Below, one piece after another: positions 8,302 through 17,059 of a stretch of 64,000 nucleotides of DNA. Position 1 is the first letter of the stretch. Every line of letters starts with the position of its first letter. The notes beneath the pieces are model-generated. The model was not told the origin of the DNA and searched no databases. It was given only the letters and a program-made list of their open reading frames with translations. The position numbers and the translations under genes were made by a program. Source of the DNA: an uncultured Paracoccaceae bacterium (GTDB taxonomy: Bacteria; Pseudomonadota; Alphaproteobacteria; Rhodobacterales; Rhodobacteraceae); the NCBI GenBank assembly GCA_947489445.1, contig CANLDN010000001.1, positions 186,001-250,000 on the forward strand. The letters run 5' to 3'.

Positions 8302-8655
8302 TCAGCCTCCGGACTGATTGGTATTCTGATTTTGGTTCTGGTTTTGATTTTGGTTCTGATTTTGATTTTGGTTCTGATTTCCACCATTTGGGTTATTAGG
8401 ATCGATTACAACCACACCGGAACCATCAGATAAGACAACGGCGCTGCCTCCCTGAATCACGGCACAAAGCGGCAAGTCCGCAGTATACGCGCCACCGACA
8501 GGTACATTGCCTGGGCGGCACGACGGATTGCCCAACTTGTCAAAAGTTGGCTCGGCATAAATCACCATCGGGGCTGGCTCGGGCTCCGGCGCACATGCGC
8601 CCAACAACGCGAGTGTCCCCGCACCACATGCGGCAAGCCACTTTGAATGTATCAT
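8302..8655 (-). CDS. Small lipoprotein with Asn-Gln repeat tail
   Basis: A 117-residue lipoprotein. The signal peptide ends in a lipobox (ALLGAC) at about residue 21, followed by a proline/glutamate linker. Residues 30-85 form a small domain with two cysteines (PSCRPG and LPLCAV) that could form a disulfide. The tail is a run of about nine NQ dipeptides, a low-complexity segment encoded by TTGATT/TTGGTT repeats on the plus strand. Such tails tend to vary in length between strains. It lies 37 bases after the phasin gene. Function unknown. Confidence 0.7.
   Translation of the reverse strand: MIHSKWLAACGAGTLALLGACAPEPEPAPMVIYAEPTFDKLGNPSCRPGNVPVGGAYTADLPLCAVIQGGSAVVLSDGSGVVVIDPNNPNGGNQNQNQNQNQNQNQNQNQNTNQSGG
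8321..8381. repeat. Short hexanucleotide repeat encoding the NQ tail
   Basis: Alternating TTGATT/TTGGTT-like units of six bases encode Asn-Gln pairs on the minus strand. The units are imperfect, and an array of this kind is a slippage-prone microsatellite. Confidence 0.75.
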
Positions 8656-8692
8656 TATCTTTCCCTTTCACTAATTTGGTATGTTTGCACGC

Positions 8693-9049
8693 CTAGACGG
8701 GCGTATGCTTCGTACCTGCCGCTCCACCGGGCAGCATATCAAAGCTCATTTTGATGAGCTTGCCAGTCTCTGCGGTGTACTGCGCATAGGCCTTTTCCAA
8801 AAACGCCACCTGCGCCGCCTGAAGATCCTCAGCAGACTTGCAATGCAGCATCTCATGCTGCGTTTTCACGTCCTCTTTGATGCGGTCAGCCACGAAACTG
8901 ACAATCTCGCTGTTCATGTCGGCCATCGCCTCGACCCAGGCGGTGCCCATCCAGCGCAGTGAACCCAGCCCCGCATCTTCGAATTGCCGCATGAATGCGG
9001 TGCCGACTTGCGCGGCGCTTTCTTCAGTCTCTTTCTTTGAATTGGCCAT
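8693..9049 (-). CDS. Phasin-family protein
   Basis: A 118-residue protein, mostly helical and without membrane segments or signal peptide. The segment around HCKSAEDLQAAQVAFLEKAY (residues 69-88) is typical of alphaproteobacterial phasins, which coat polyhydroxyalkanoate granules and can act as chaperones. It is divergent from a P-type ATPase, with an FNR-type box centred 66 bases upstream of its ATG. That position fits class II activation with a 25-base leader. PHA genes are not in the window, so the granule link rests on family only. Confidence 0.7.
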   Translation of the reverse strand: MANSKKETEESAAQVGTAFMRQFEDAGLGSLRWMGTAWVEAMADMNSEIVSFVADRIKEDVKTQHEMLHCKSAEDLQAAQVAFLEKAYAQYTAETGKLIKMSFDMLPGGAAGTKHTPV

Positions 9050-9108
9050 GATTGGCTCCTCTCAACGATGATCTGCACCCGATTCTAACCGCCAAAAATG
9101 TGGTGGGA

Positions 9109-9122
9109 TTGATTTCCATCAA
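9109..9122. promoter_or_regulatory. FNR/FixK-type box, perfect consensus, between divergent genes
   Basis: TTGATTTCCATCAA is a perfect TTGAT-N4-ATCAA match between the phasin and P-type ATPase genes. It is centred 41.5 bases before the ATG at 9157 and 66.5 bases before the phasin ATG. It therefore overlaps the longest possible reading frame of the ATPase, which argues for a later start for that gene. Confidence 0.75.
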
Positions 9123-9156
9123 CGCGGCGGGCCGTCAGATGCTGGATTGCAGTGCT

Positions 9157-11730
9157 ATGACACAAGATTTGATCTCTGGACTGACGACCGGGCAAGTCGC
9201 AGCACTGCGTGATGAACACGGCTGGAATGCGCTGCCGCAATCAGCCGGGGTATCCCCGATCCGTATACTGCTCCGCCAATTTACCAATGTGCTGGTCATC
9301 ATCCTGATCGTGGCCGCGGTCATCGCCTTTATCGCGGGCGAACGGATCGATACCATCGCCATCGCTATCGTAATCTTGCTGAACGGTGCGCTGGGGTTTG
9401 TGCAGGAATGGCGGGCCGAAAACGCGCTGGAATCTCTCCGCAGCATGATGTCACCGCAAGCCACGGTACTGCGGGATGGCCGTCAGATGATCATTCCCGC
9501 GCGTGATCTTGTCCCCGGTGATCTGATTATCGTCGCCGCAGGTGACCGGGTGCCCGCGGACGCGGTGGTTTTGGAACAAACCTCGCTATCCGCCGATGAA
9601 AGCGCGCTGACCGGTGAATCCATGCCAGTCGCGAAAGATGGTGATACCCCTGCCCTGTTTATGGGCACCAATGTGGTTGACGGGCGCGGTATGGGGCGGG
9701 TCACGGCGATCGGCACGCAGACGCGTTTTGGCCAGATTGCGGTGCTCACCGGATCGGTGGCGCAACGCCCAACGCATCTGCAACGCCAGTTGGGCCAATT
9801 GGCCAAACAATTGGGCGTCGTTGCACTGATCATTGCCGCACTGATTATGGCCTTGGGCGTCTGGAGCGGCAGACCCATGGCCGAAATGTTCATGACCGGC
9901 ATTTCACTTGCCGTGGCCATGGTACCCGAAGGGCTGCCAGCGGTGGTCACGATCACCATCGCATTGGGTGCTGCTGCTCTGGTTCGACAAAACGCTCTGA
10001 CGCGCCGGTTGCAAGCGGTCGAAACTTTGGGCGCGGCCTCAGTCATCTGTACCGATAAAACCGGCACCCTGACTGAAAACAAGATGACCGCGACCGAAAT
10101 CTGGACGCCGCAATGCCGCTATGAGGTCACCGGCACGGGTTATGACCCATCCGGGCACATTGCGATGAACGGCGCCAAACGCCGGGCCTCAAACGATCCG
10201 GTGCTCGCCGCATTGCTGGAAGTTTGCGCAGGCTGCAACCACGCCAACCTGCAACACCAATCGGGCGAATGGATCATGATCGGGACGCCGACCGAAGGGG
10301 CATTGCTGACGCTGGCCTACAAAGGCTGGTCAGCGCTGCCAGATCCCCAAACGGCCATCGCGGAATTACCTTTTAACAGTGACCGTAAACGAATGAGCAT
10401 TCTGCGCGACACGCCAGACGGGCCCAAAATCCTGACCAAGGGCGCACCAGAACGTTTGCGCGATCTATGCACTGCCCTCATGGGTCCCGACGGCCCGGAA
10501 CCGCTCACTGACGCGGGGCGCGCCCAGATTGAAGACGCCTATACCCAGATGGCTGCCAACGGCCACCGCGTGATTGCGCTGGCGGCAGCACCCGCACCAG
10601 ACCGCACCTTACATGAAGATGGTTTGGTCTTTCTCGGCCTCGTGGGGATCATCGACCCGCCGCGCCCCGAGGTACCCGATGCCGTGGCATTGGCCCATGC
10701 GGCCGGCACGCGGATTATCATGATCACTGGCGACAGCCCCGTCACCGCTCAAGCCATCGCCAAAGGCATCGGGCTGAACCCGCAGGCTGTCATGACTCAT
10801 GACGCGGTTGCCGAGCTATCGGATGAAGCGCTGACGCAAGCGCTGGACCAGGACACGCTGATCGCGCGGGCGGAACCTGCCGACAAGATGCGCATCGTTG
10901 CCCTGCTTCAGGCCAAAGGTCAGATCGTGGCCATGACAGGCGATGGGGTAAACGATGCCCCAGCCCTCGAACAGGCCGATATCGGGATCGCCATGGGGAT
11001 CAGAGGGACGGATGTGGCCAAGGATGCCTCGGACCTCGTACTGCTCGATGATAACTTTGCCACGATCATCGCCGCGATCCGCGAAGGGCGGCGGCAATTC
11101 GACAATCTGCGAAAATTCGTGCGGTATCTTTTATCCTCGAACGCAGGTGAAGTTGTAGCGCTCTTGTGCAATATCATCATCGGCGGCCCACTGATCTTTC
11201 TGGCGACGCAAATCCTGTGGATGAACCTGATCACGGACGGGCTGACCGCCGTGGCGCTCGGCCTCGAAAAGCCAGAGCCAGGGCAAATGGAAGAACCACC
11301 CCGCCCGATGAATGCTCCCATTCTAGGGTGGTCAGGTGTGGCGCTGATCGCCGTTTTCGGGCTTTACACCGGGCTGTCCAGCCTCTGGATATTCTGGAGC
11401 CTGCTACCCGTCGATGAAACCCTTGCACGCACAGCAGCATTCACCGCCATGGTCGTGTTCGAGAAATTCAGCGTCTTCGCATTCCGGTCACTGCGGGCAC
11501 CCTGTAGCCGGATCGGCTGGACCAGCAATCCGTTCCTGTTGCTGGCATTGGCCGCAACACTCGGCGCACAGGTGGCGGCAGTTTATTGGCCGCCTTTGCA
11601 GACCCTGCTGCATACGACGGGGTTGGGGCTGGCGGAATGGCAAATGATCGGGCTATTCACCTTACCCCTGATCATCATTCCCGAAATCATCAAAACCGTC
11701 CTGTTCCGGAGGCACGCCAATGGCACATGA
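9157..11730 (+). CDS. Cation-transporting P-type ATPase (P2 type)
   Basis: An 857-residue ion pump. It has the phosphorylation motif DKTGTLT, the membrane-4 motif PEGLPA typical of P2A calcium or sodium/potassium pumps, the TGES actuator loop, the hinge TGDGVNDAP and about ten membrane segments. The frame stays open upstream to a TTG at 9052, but that region contains an FNR-type box. The ATGs at 9139 and 9157 are better starts, although neither has a clear ribosome site. Its 3' end overlaps the VIT1-type gene by 11 bases. Calcium or a related cation is likely; metal specificity is not settled by sequence. Confidence 0.85.
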   Translation: MTQDLISGLTTGQVAALRDEHGWNALPQSAGVSPIRILLRQFTNVLVIILIVAAVIAFIAGERIDTIAIAIVILLNGALGFVQEWRAENALESLRSMMSPQATVLRDGRQMIIPARDLVPGDLIIVAAGDRVPADAVVLEQTSLSADESALTGESMPVAKDGDTPALFMGTNVVDGRGMGRVTAIGTQTRFGQIAVLTGSVAQRPTHLQRQLGQLAKQLGVVALIIAALIMALGVWSGRPMAEMFMTGISLAVAMVPEGLPAVVTITIALGAAALVRQNALTRRLQAVETLGAASVICTDKTGTLTENKMTATEIWTPQCRYEVTGTGYDPSGHIAMNGAKRRASNDPVLAALLEVCAGCNHANLQHQSGEWIMIGTPTEGALLTLAYKGWSALPDPQTAIAELPFNSDRKRMSILRDTPDGPKILTKGAPERLRDLCTALMGPDGPEPLTDAGRAQIEDAYTQMAANGHRVIALAAAPAPDRTLHEDGLVFLGLVGIIDPPRPEVPDAVALAHAAGTRIIMITGDSPVTAQAIAKGIGLNPQAVMTHDAVAELSDEALTQALDQDTLIARAEPADKMRIVALLQAKGQIVAMTGDGVNDAPALEQADIGIAMGIRGTDVAKDASDLVLLDDNFATIIAAIREGRRQFDNLRKFVRYLLSSNAGEVVALLCNIIIGGPLIFLATQILWMNLITDGLTAVALGLEKPEPGQMEEPPRPMNAPILGWSGVALIAVFGLYTGLSSLWIFWSLLPVDETLARTAAFTAMVVFEKFSVFAFRSLRAPCSRIGWTSNPFLLLALAATLGAQVAAVYWPPLQTLLHTTGLGLAEWQMIGLFTLPLIIIPEIIKTVLFRRHANGT

Positions 11731-12433
11731 ACACGGGCACTCGCCGGAAGAGATCGCAGCGCGGCTTGACGCACAAATCGACAGCACGCGGCTGCGCGAT
11801 GCGATCTTCGGCGGCATCGATGGCACGGTCACGACCTTCGCAATTGTGGCCGGGGTACAGGGCGCTGGCCTATCTACGGGCATCGTCGTGGCGCTGGGGC
11901 TGGCCAATGTACTGGCCGACGGGTTTTCAATGGCCGCGGGCAATTATGCGGGAACCAAGGCCATCGCCGACGACAGACGCAGGCTCTGGGCCGTGGAAGA
12001 ACGACACATTCGCAAAAATCGACAGGGCGAGCTGGATGAACTGGACCAAATCCTCGCGCGCAAAGGACTGCGTGGGGATGTACGCAAAGATGCCGGCGCG
12101 ATGATCAGCGAAGATCAGGACCAATGGATCACCATGATGCTATCCGAAGAATACGGACTGCCCGCCACGGACCCCCGGCCAATCCGTGCGGCACTGGTCA
12201 TCTTTGGGGCTTTTGTTGCTGCAGGCCTGTTGCCGCTCCTGCCTTATCTGATCGGTCTGGGGGCCGCGTTTTCGTGGTCGATCGGCATTGCCGGGCTGAC
12301 GTTCTTTGGAATTGGAGCGATCAAGGCCCGCTGGTCGCTGGCCTCTTGGTGGCGATCTGGTTTGGAAACACTGCTAATTGGCGGCACGGCTGCCACCCTC
12401 GCCTTTGGGGTGGGGCGGCTGTTTCATCCCTAG
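11720..12433 (+). CDS. VIT1/CCC1-family iron/manganese transporter
   Basis: A 237-residue member of the vacuolar iron transporter family. The first membrane segment carries the signature DAIFGGIDGTVTTFAIVAG, and later segments contain the LANVLADGFSMAAGNY motif. A cytoplasmic helical stretch rich in Glu and Arg (about residues 90-130) matches the metal-binding domain of this family. Three hydrophobic segments follow. The ATG overlaps the end of the ATPase gene and has a GGAGG site, so the two are translationally coupled. In bacteria these proteins usually export or buffer Fe(II) and Mn(II). Confidence 0.87.
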   Translation: MAHEHGHSPEEIAARLDAQIDSTRLRDAIFGGIDGTVTTFAIVAGVQGAGLSTGIVVALGLANVLADGFSMAAGNYAGTKAIADDRRRLWAVEERHIRKNRQGELDELDQILARKGLRGDVRKDAGAMISEDQDQWITMMLSEEYGLPATDPRPIRAALVIFGAFVAAGLLPLLPYLIGLGAAFSWSIGIAGLTFFGIGAIKARWSLASWWRSGLETLLIGGTAATLAFGVGRLFHP

Positions 12434-12547
12434 ATCAACGGGCCAATCCGCTTCACTGACCACCGCCTGAATCAACAGCGCCAGCTTACGCAGCACAGCC
12501 GTCACCGCTTGATTTTTCTCTATATTCAGCGTCAGCTTGAACCGGCC

Positions 12548-14104
12548 ATGGCAACGCAGGACAAAGATGCCACAATGACAAATCCGAACCTTGACGGTCA
12601 TCTCTTGATGGCCCTGTTGGATGCGATGCCAGATGCCGTTTTAGTAAGCGATGCAGCAGGGACAATCACTCGGGCCAACAAAGCCGTGGCCGCGCTGTTT
12701 GGCTACACGCCCGACGCATTGATCGGTCGCAGGGTCAATGTGCTGATGCCACAAGCGCTGGCAGACCGGCATGACGGGTTCATGCAAACCTATCTGGACA
12801 CCGGTCAGGCGCGGATCATCGGACGCGGGCGCGCGGTCGAAGGGTTGCGAAGTGACGGCACAACCTTCCCCTTACACCTTTCAATCGGCCGGGCAGAGCA
12901 TGGCGGCGAAAGCCACTTTGTCGCCATCTTGCATGATCTTAGCAAACGCATCGCCGCCGAAGAGGCGCTGGCGCGCTCGGCCCGGCTGGATGCAATTGGG
13001 CAGATGACGGGCGGGATCAGCCACGATTTCAGCAACATCCTGACCGTTGTGATGGGAAATCTTGAATTGCTCGATGCGAAAATGACAGACCCTGAAAACA
13101 AGGCGATGCTTGCAGATGCGCTTGAGGCGGCACAGCTGGGGGCAGAGCTAACCGCCGGCCTGAGCGCCTTTGGCCGTAAGCACACCACACATTGCGACGC
13201 AATCGACATCAACGCCGCCTGCACTGCCGCCTTGGCGCTGATCAAACGCACGTTTGATCCGCATCATCAGATATCGGTCGACCTGACGGACCCATTGCCC
13301 ACCGTGCTGGCGGACACCACACAGCTGCAATCCGCGTTGATCAATATCGCCCTGAATGCCCGCGACGCGATGCCAGACGGGGGCAAGCTGATCATACGCT
13401 CCGAAGAGGTCATCATCGACGACGACTATATCGCGCAGGAACTCGACGTGGCCGAAGGTGCATATGTACGCATTTCGGTAACAGATACCGGGCGTGGCAT
13501 GGGGCCGGACACACAGCAGCGCGTGTTTGAACCGTTCTTTACCACCAAACCTGTCGGGCACGGGACCGGGCTGGGCCTCGCGATGGTTTATGGCTTTGTC
13601 CGCCAATGCGGCGGGCACGTCACAATCTATAGCGAGATCGGACACGGCACGACCATCGCTCTCTATTTTCCAGTGATTGGCAGTGCACCAAACAAGTTGG
13701 ACGCCGCAGGGTCCGCCCGGGCACACAAGGCCGCACATGGCAAAACTGTGCTGGTTGTCGAAGATAACCCACAGGTGCGCAAACTGACCGCAGCGCGGCT
13801 CAAAGAGCTGGGCTACGGGGTACGCGAGGCGGAACACGGGGATGGCGCAGCGGAAATCCTGCAAAATGAGAATGGCATCGACGCGGTGTTCAGTGACCTC
13901 GTGATGCCGGGGGAATTGGACGGTCTGGCCCTTGCCCGGCACATCGTGGCGACCTATCCCAACATGCGGATATTGCTGACCTCAGGCTATGCTGAGGACA
14001 TCCTGAGCCGCCACAACGAAACGGTAGAGCATGACATCCTGCGCAAACCCTACCGTCAATCGGATTTGGCCAAAGCACTTTCGGCATTGTTCGAAGACGG
14101 TTGA
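12548..14104 (+). CDS. FixL-like PAS hybrid histidine kinase with receiver domain
   Basis: A cytoplasmic kinase of 518 residues from this ATG; an alternative ATG lies at 12575. Domains in order are one PAS domain (about 20-135), HisKA with phosphoacceptor His in GGISHDFSN, HATPase with the N box NIALNARDAM and G boxes DTGRGMG and GTGLGLAM, and a C-terminal receiver with Asp in FSDLVMPG. The PAS resembles the oxygen sensor FixL, but the position expected for the haem-binding histidine appears to be arginine (QARIIGRGR), so haem binding is doubtful. It is tail-to-tail with an OmpR-type regulator, with 49 bases of overlap. That regulator is its probable partner. Confidence 0.85.
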   Translation: MATQDKDATMTNPNLDGHLLMALLDAMPDAVLVSDAAGTITRANKAVAALFGYTPDALIGRRVNVLMPQALADRHDGFMQTYLDTGQARIIGRGRAVEGLRSDGTTFPLHLSIGRAEHGGESHFVAILHDLSKRIAAEEALARSARLDAIGQMTGGISHDFSNILTVVMGNLELLDAKMTDPENKAMLADALEAAQLGAELTAGLSAFGRKHTTHCDAIDINAACTAALALIKRTFDPHHQISVDLTDPLPTVLADTTQLQSALINIALNARDAMPDGGKLIIRSEEVIIDDDYIAQELDVAEGAYVRISVTDTGRGMGPDTQQRVFEPFFTTKPVGHGTGLGLAMVYGFVRQCGGHVTIYSEIGHGTTIALYFPVIGSAPNKLDAAGSARAHKAAHGKTVLVVEDNPQVRKLTAARLKELGYGVREAEHGDGAAEILQNENGIDAVFSDLVMPGELDGLALARHIVATYPNMRILLTSGYAEDILSRHNETVEHDILRKPYRQSDLAKALSALFEDG

Positions 14105-14826
14105 GCCTTGCAAAGCTGCACATCGCAGGTAAACGAATATCCAATCCCACGAATGGTCGAAATCAAACGAGGTGACGACGGGTTGCGCTCGATCTTCTTG
14201 CGAAGCCGGGCGATCTGATTGTCAATTGTGCGATCAAGCGGGGCATAGCAATGTCCGCCGACCAAATCCATCAACTGCTCGCGGGACAGTACGCGCTTTG
14301 GACGGGTCAGAAACACCTCAAGCAGTTTGAATTCACCGCTGGTCAGATCGATCAATAAACCACCGCGATCAAACAATTTCATCTCGTCAGGGATCGCGAC
14401 CATATCGTCAAACCGCCAGGAAACGCGACCATTTGCCTGTGGCGATGGGGCTGTCGCGCCTCTGGTGCGACGCAGAACAGATTTGATGCGGGCAACAACC
14501 TCGCGCAAATGGAATGGCTTGATGATGTAGTCATCAGCCCCAATCTCAAGGCCGACGACACGGTCAATGACATCGTCTTTGCCCGTCACCATGATAATCG
14601 GTACTTTCGATGTGTGACGGACCGCGCGCGCGACATCAAAACCGTCATCATCGCCCAGGTCGAGGTCAAGCGTGATCAGATCAATGGTGCCTGCAGTCAA
14701 CGCCGCAAGGGTTGACGCCTTGTCGCCAGCCTCTCGCACCGTGCTGCCCTCGCGCTCAAAGCAACGACGCAGCAACGTTCGGATCTTTGGGTCGTCATCG
14801 ACAACCAGAATTACTGCGTTTTTCAA
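14056..14826 (-). CDS. OmpR-family response regulator
   Basis: A 256-residue regulator. The receiver domain (about residues 3-115) has the acidic pair in VVDDDPK, phosphoacceptor Asp in TLDLDLGDDDG, and the KPF lysine. A winged-helix DNA-binding domain follows, with the RTIDNQIARLRKKIE recognition helix. The start is a TTG with GGAGGGG just upstream. The C-terminal end overlaps the end of the convergent hybrid kinase gene. Three direct repeats spaced 10 bases lie just upstream and could be an autoregulatory site. Confidence 0.85.
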   Translation of the reverse strand: MKNAVILVVDDDPKIRTLLRRCFEREGSTVREAGDKASTLAALTAGTIDLITLDLDLGDDDGFDVARAVRHTSKVPIIMVTGKDDVIDRVVGLEIGADDYIIKPFHLREVVARIKSVLRRTRGATAPSPQANGRVSWRFDDMVAIPDEMKLFDRGGLLIDLTSGEFKLLEVFLTRPKRVLSREQLMDLVGGHCYAPLDRTIDNQIARLRKKIERNPSSPRLISTIRGIGYSFTCDVQLCKAQPSSNNAESALAKSD

Positions 14827-14900
14827 GAGGCCCCTCCAACCGCGACTAACCAAAGGTAGTTAGGAATGGCACAACATTAATTATAGCTTTTTTTGATGAC

Positions 14901-14925
14901 TGATACAAATTGATACAAACCGATA
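14901..14925. promoter_or_regulatory. Direct repeats with 10-bp period, candidate OmpR-type site
   Basis: The unit tGATACaaa(t/c) occurs at 14901 and 14911, and a shorter CGATAC at 14921, giving an exact 10-base period on one face of the helix. OmpR-family dimers bind such head-to-tail repeats. The site lies between the response regulator gene and the Crp/Fnr gene, which diverge here. Confidence 0.5.
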
Positions 14926-14993
14926 CGCCGAACACGGTGCGCCCGATACAACCAGGTCACAGCTTTCATTCAACCGGATGAAAGGAAGCTGCC

Positions 14994-15671
14994 ATGTATG
15001 TCACCGCCCCTCTACCCGCGACACGCACACAAGAGATAGTACCGTCAAAACCCAACATCACCCATCAGCGAACAATGACGATCAAACCGGGTAAGCACCT
15101 GTTCCTCGAAGGCGATCCCGCTGACCGTATCTATGAGGTCGCGAGCGGCGTGCTGCGTCTGACCCGTATCATGGAGGACGGGCGGCGGCAAGTGATCGCC
15201 TTTGGCTATCCGGGGGACACTGTCGGCTTTCCCAGTGATGGGCTGTATCACACTGACTGCGACGCGCTGATGCCAACGACTTTGGTCGCTCATCGCCGGA
15301 AAACGCTCGAAAGCGGCGAAGGCGACACCGCGCTTCATCAACGACTATTGCAGGCAGCCTTGCGTGAAATCAGCGCGATGCAGGACCACTTCATGATGTT
15401 AGGACGCAAATCCTCCATCGAAAAACTGGCATCCTTCCTGATGGCCCTGACGGATCGCGTGGGCGACCGGCTTGGCGATTTCGATCAAGTCAAACTGCCC
15501 ATGACACGCGCCGACATCGCGGATTTTCTTGGGCTCACCACCGAAACCGTCAGTCGTACATTCACCCAATTGCGCAAATCGCAGATCATCGCGATCGACC
15601 ATATCAACACGGTGATCATTCTCAAACCGCTCACATTGCGCTGCATTGCCGAAGGTGACGATAACATCTGA
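14994..15671 (+). CDS. Crp/Fnr-family regulator, FixK-like, without Fe-S cysteines
   Basis: A 225-residue regulator with an N-terminal cyclic-nucleotide-type beta-roll (about 30-125), a long dimerisation helix and a C-terminal winged helix. The recognition helix TTETVSRTF contains the E-x-x-S-R pattern that reads TTGAT half-sites in FNR. There are only two cysteines, both far from the N-terminus, so the protein lacks the FNR iron-sulfur cluster and resembles FixK/DNR types. It is the obvious candidate to act at the FNR-type boxes in the first 21 kb. The ATG has GGAAG upstream. A strong terminator follows. Confidence 0.85.
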   Translation: MYVTAPLPATRTQEIVPSKPNITHQRTMTIKPGKHLFLEGDPADRIYEVASGVLRLTRIMEDGRRQVIAFGYPGDTVGFPSDGLYHTDCDALMPTTLVAHRRKTLESGEGDTALHQRLLQAALREISAMQDHFMMLGRKSSIEKLASFLMALTDRVGDRLGDFDQVKLPMTRADIADFLGLTTETVSRTFTQLRKSQIIAIDHINTVIILKPLTLRCIAEGDDNI

Positions 15672-15685
15672 CCATCCTCCCAACT

Positions 15686-15727
15686 GCCGAGGCTACCGCC
15701 AAAACGCGCAGCCTCGGCTCCTTTTTT
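15686..15727 (+). terminator. Rho-independent terminator after the Crp/Fnr gene
   Basis: GCCGAGGCT pairs perfectly with AGCCTCGGC across a 15-base loop and is followed by CTCC and a run of six T residues. The T run ends at the stop codon of the convergent gene. Confidence 0.8.
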
Positions 15728-16914
15728 CAGTCCGCCATAGGTGTTTGCATATCAAGCTCCAGCGCAGGATCGGGGTCCGGGATCCACAATGACAGCAATC
15801 CCGCTGTCATCGCGCCCACGCCCAGCAACACCAGCGTATAGTTCACGACCCAGCCAACGAACGGAATAAAGTTCAGGATCGCCACAACACAGATGGCAAC
15901 CGCAACCGTCGCCAGCTTGACCCACAGCGATGGGTCCTCGGGTCCACCAAACGCCTCCAGCACACGTCCCGCCACAGCGTAAGCTGCAAGCAGATAGCCC
16001 AATGTCCAGGCGATGATGATGAACAGCAGCGCAAAGGGCACAAAAGGCAAACCAACAATTGTCAACGCCGTCACCGGCACCATCCCAAATAACGCTGACA
16101 GGCCAATCACCCCTAGCAAAAAAGTTGGCAAAGGCTGACGTACGATGCGCCTGCTCATCTTTTCAACGCGGTCGATTGCAAAGGTCAGGAAAATCGCAGC
16201 CAGCACCAGCAGGAAGATGGCCGAAATCAGGAACGCGGAAAACATCGACAGCCATACCGGAAGCATGGGCATATCCACGGCGTCCCAACTGCGATCAAAT
16301 TCGCGGTACATGCTGCGCGTGTCCCACTCCTCAAGTGTAATCCGCGCCGCAGGGATCACACGTGCCGGAACCGCATCATCGTTCTCAGCTGACAGGGTCA
16401 GATTGCCATCAATCCGGGCTTCCGGGCCAAAGGTCACGGTCTCGGCAACGATCCATGCATCACCCGACACCGGCGCATTCAAATGGACCGTGCCGCCGAA
16501 TGCGGTCAATGACCCACCAACCGGGCCGTCCACCGTTAATGACCGGCCAAAGAAACGCAGATTGCCTTGTGTGACCGCATCAGCCGTGCTGCGCACGCTG
16601 AAACCCGCGGCGGTGATATCCTCGCCCACAGGGGCATCAATGCTGACCGAACTGCCCGCAGCATATACATCGCCACCCGTCTGCGTACTGATATCCACGT
16701 CATAACCAGCAGCATGGATATCACCGCTGGTGCTGCCAGAGGTCGTGACAACGCTGCCCGCCGCAAAGACATCGCCTGTTGCAGTCAAAGTCTCGGTCAC
16801 CGCTTCACCGGCCATGTAGGTGTCCCCACCATGCACGCGGCTAACTTGCTCGGCCATGGCAGGGACAGTTGAAAGGGCAAAGCTGGCAAATACCGGAATC
16901 AATAAGTGTCGCAT
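15727..16914 (-). CDS. Bactofilin-like/polymer-forming membrane protein
   Basis: A 395-residue protein. It starts MRHLLIPVF with a signal peptide cleaved near AMAEQ; AAGGAAA precedes this ATG. Residues 25-190 are a right-handed beta-helix-like series of short repeats (GDVFAAGS, GDIHAAGY, GDVYAAGS, GEDITAAG), as in polymer-forming bactofilin-type domains but probably periplasmic. The C-terminal half has four to five membrane segments. It is divergent from hsp20, with an FNR-type box between them. The molecular role is unknown; membrane or envelope organisation under stress is inferred from context. Confidence 0.7.
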   Translation of the reverse strand: MRHLLIPVFASFALSTVPAMAEQVSRVHGGDTYMAGEAVTETLTATGDVFAAGSVVTTSGSTSGDIHAAGYDVDISTQTGGDVYAAGSSVSIDAPVGEDITAAGFSVRSTADAVTQGNLRFFGRSLTVDGPVGGSLTAFGGTVHLNAPVSGDAWIVAETVTFGPEARIDGNLTLSAENDDAVPARVIPAARITLEEWDTRSMYREFDRSWDAVDMPMLPVWLSMFSAFLISAIFLLVLAAIFLTFAIDRVEKMSRRIVRQPLPTFLLGVIGLSALFGMVPVTALTIVGLPFVPFALLFIIIAWTLGYLLAAYAVAGRVLEAFGGPEDPSLWVKLATVAVAICVVAILNFIPFVGWVVNYTLVLLGVGAMTAGLLSLWIPDPDPALELDMQTPMAD

Positions 16915-16976
16915 GATTGGTTTCCTTATGAGATCACGTTGCACACTCAGCCTAGGTCAGCCCCCACCTTGGCCAA

Positions 16977-16990
16977 TTGAGCAATGTCAA
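16977..16990. promoter_or_regulatory. FNR/FixK-type box between bactofilin-like and hsp20 genes
   Basis: TTGAGCAATGTCAA has the core TTGA-N6-TCAA. The centre is about 70 bases from the minus-strand ATG and 76 bases from the hsp20 ATG. Both distances fit activation at -41.5 with short leaders. Confidence 0.5.
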
Positions 16991-17059
16991 AACCCCGCAC
17001 GTGGTTCTCCGCTAGACCATGGGTGACGCATGCAAGCGTCGCAAAATCGGAGAATTGAG

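Noticed and set aside
9052..9156. Extra 35 codons at the start of the P-type ATPase
   Set aside because: The region contains a perfect FNR-type box and lies in the promoter gap to the phasin gene; the family start fits the later ATG better.
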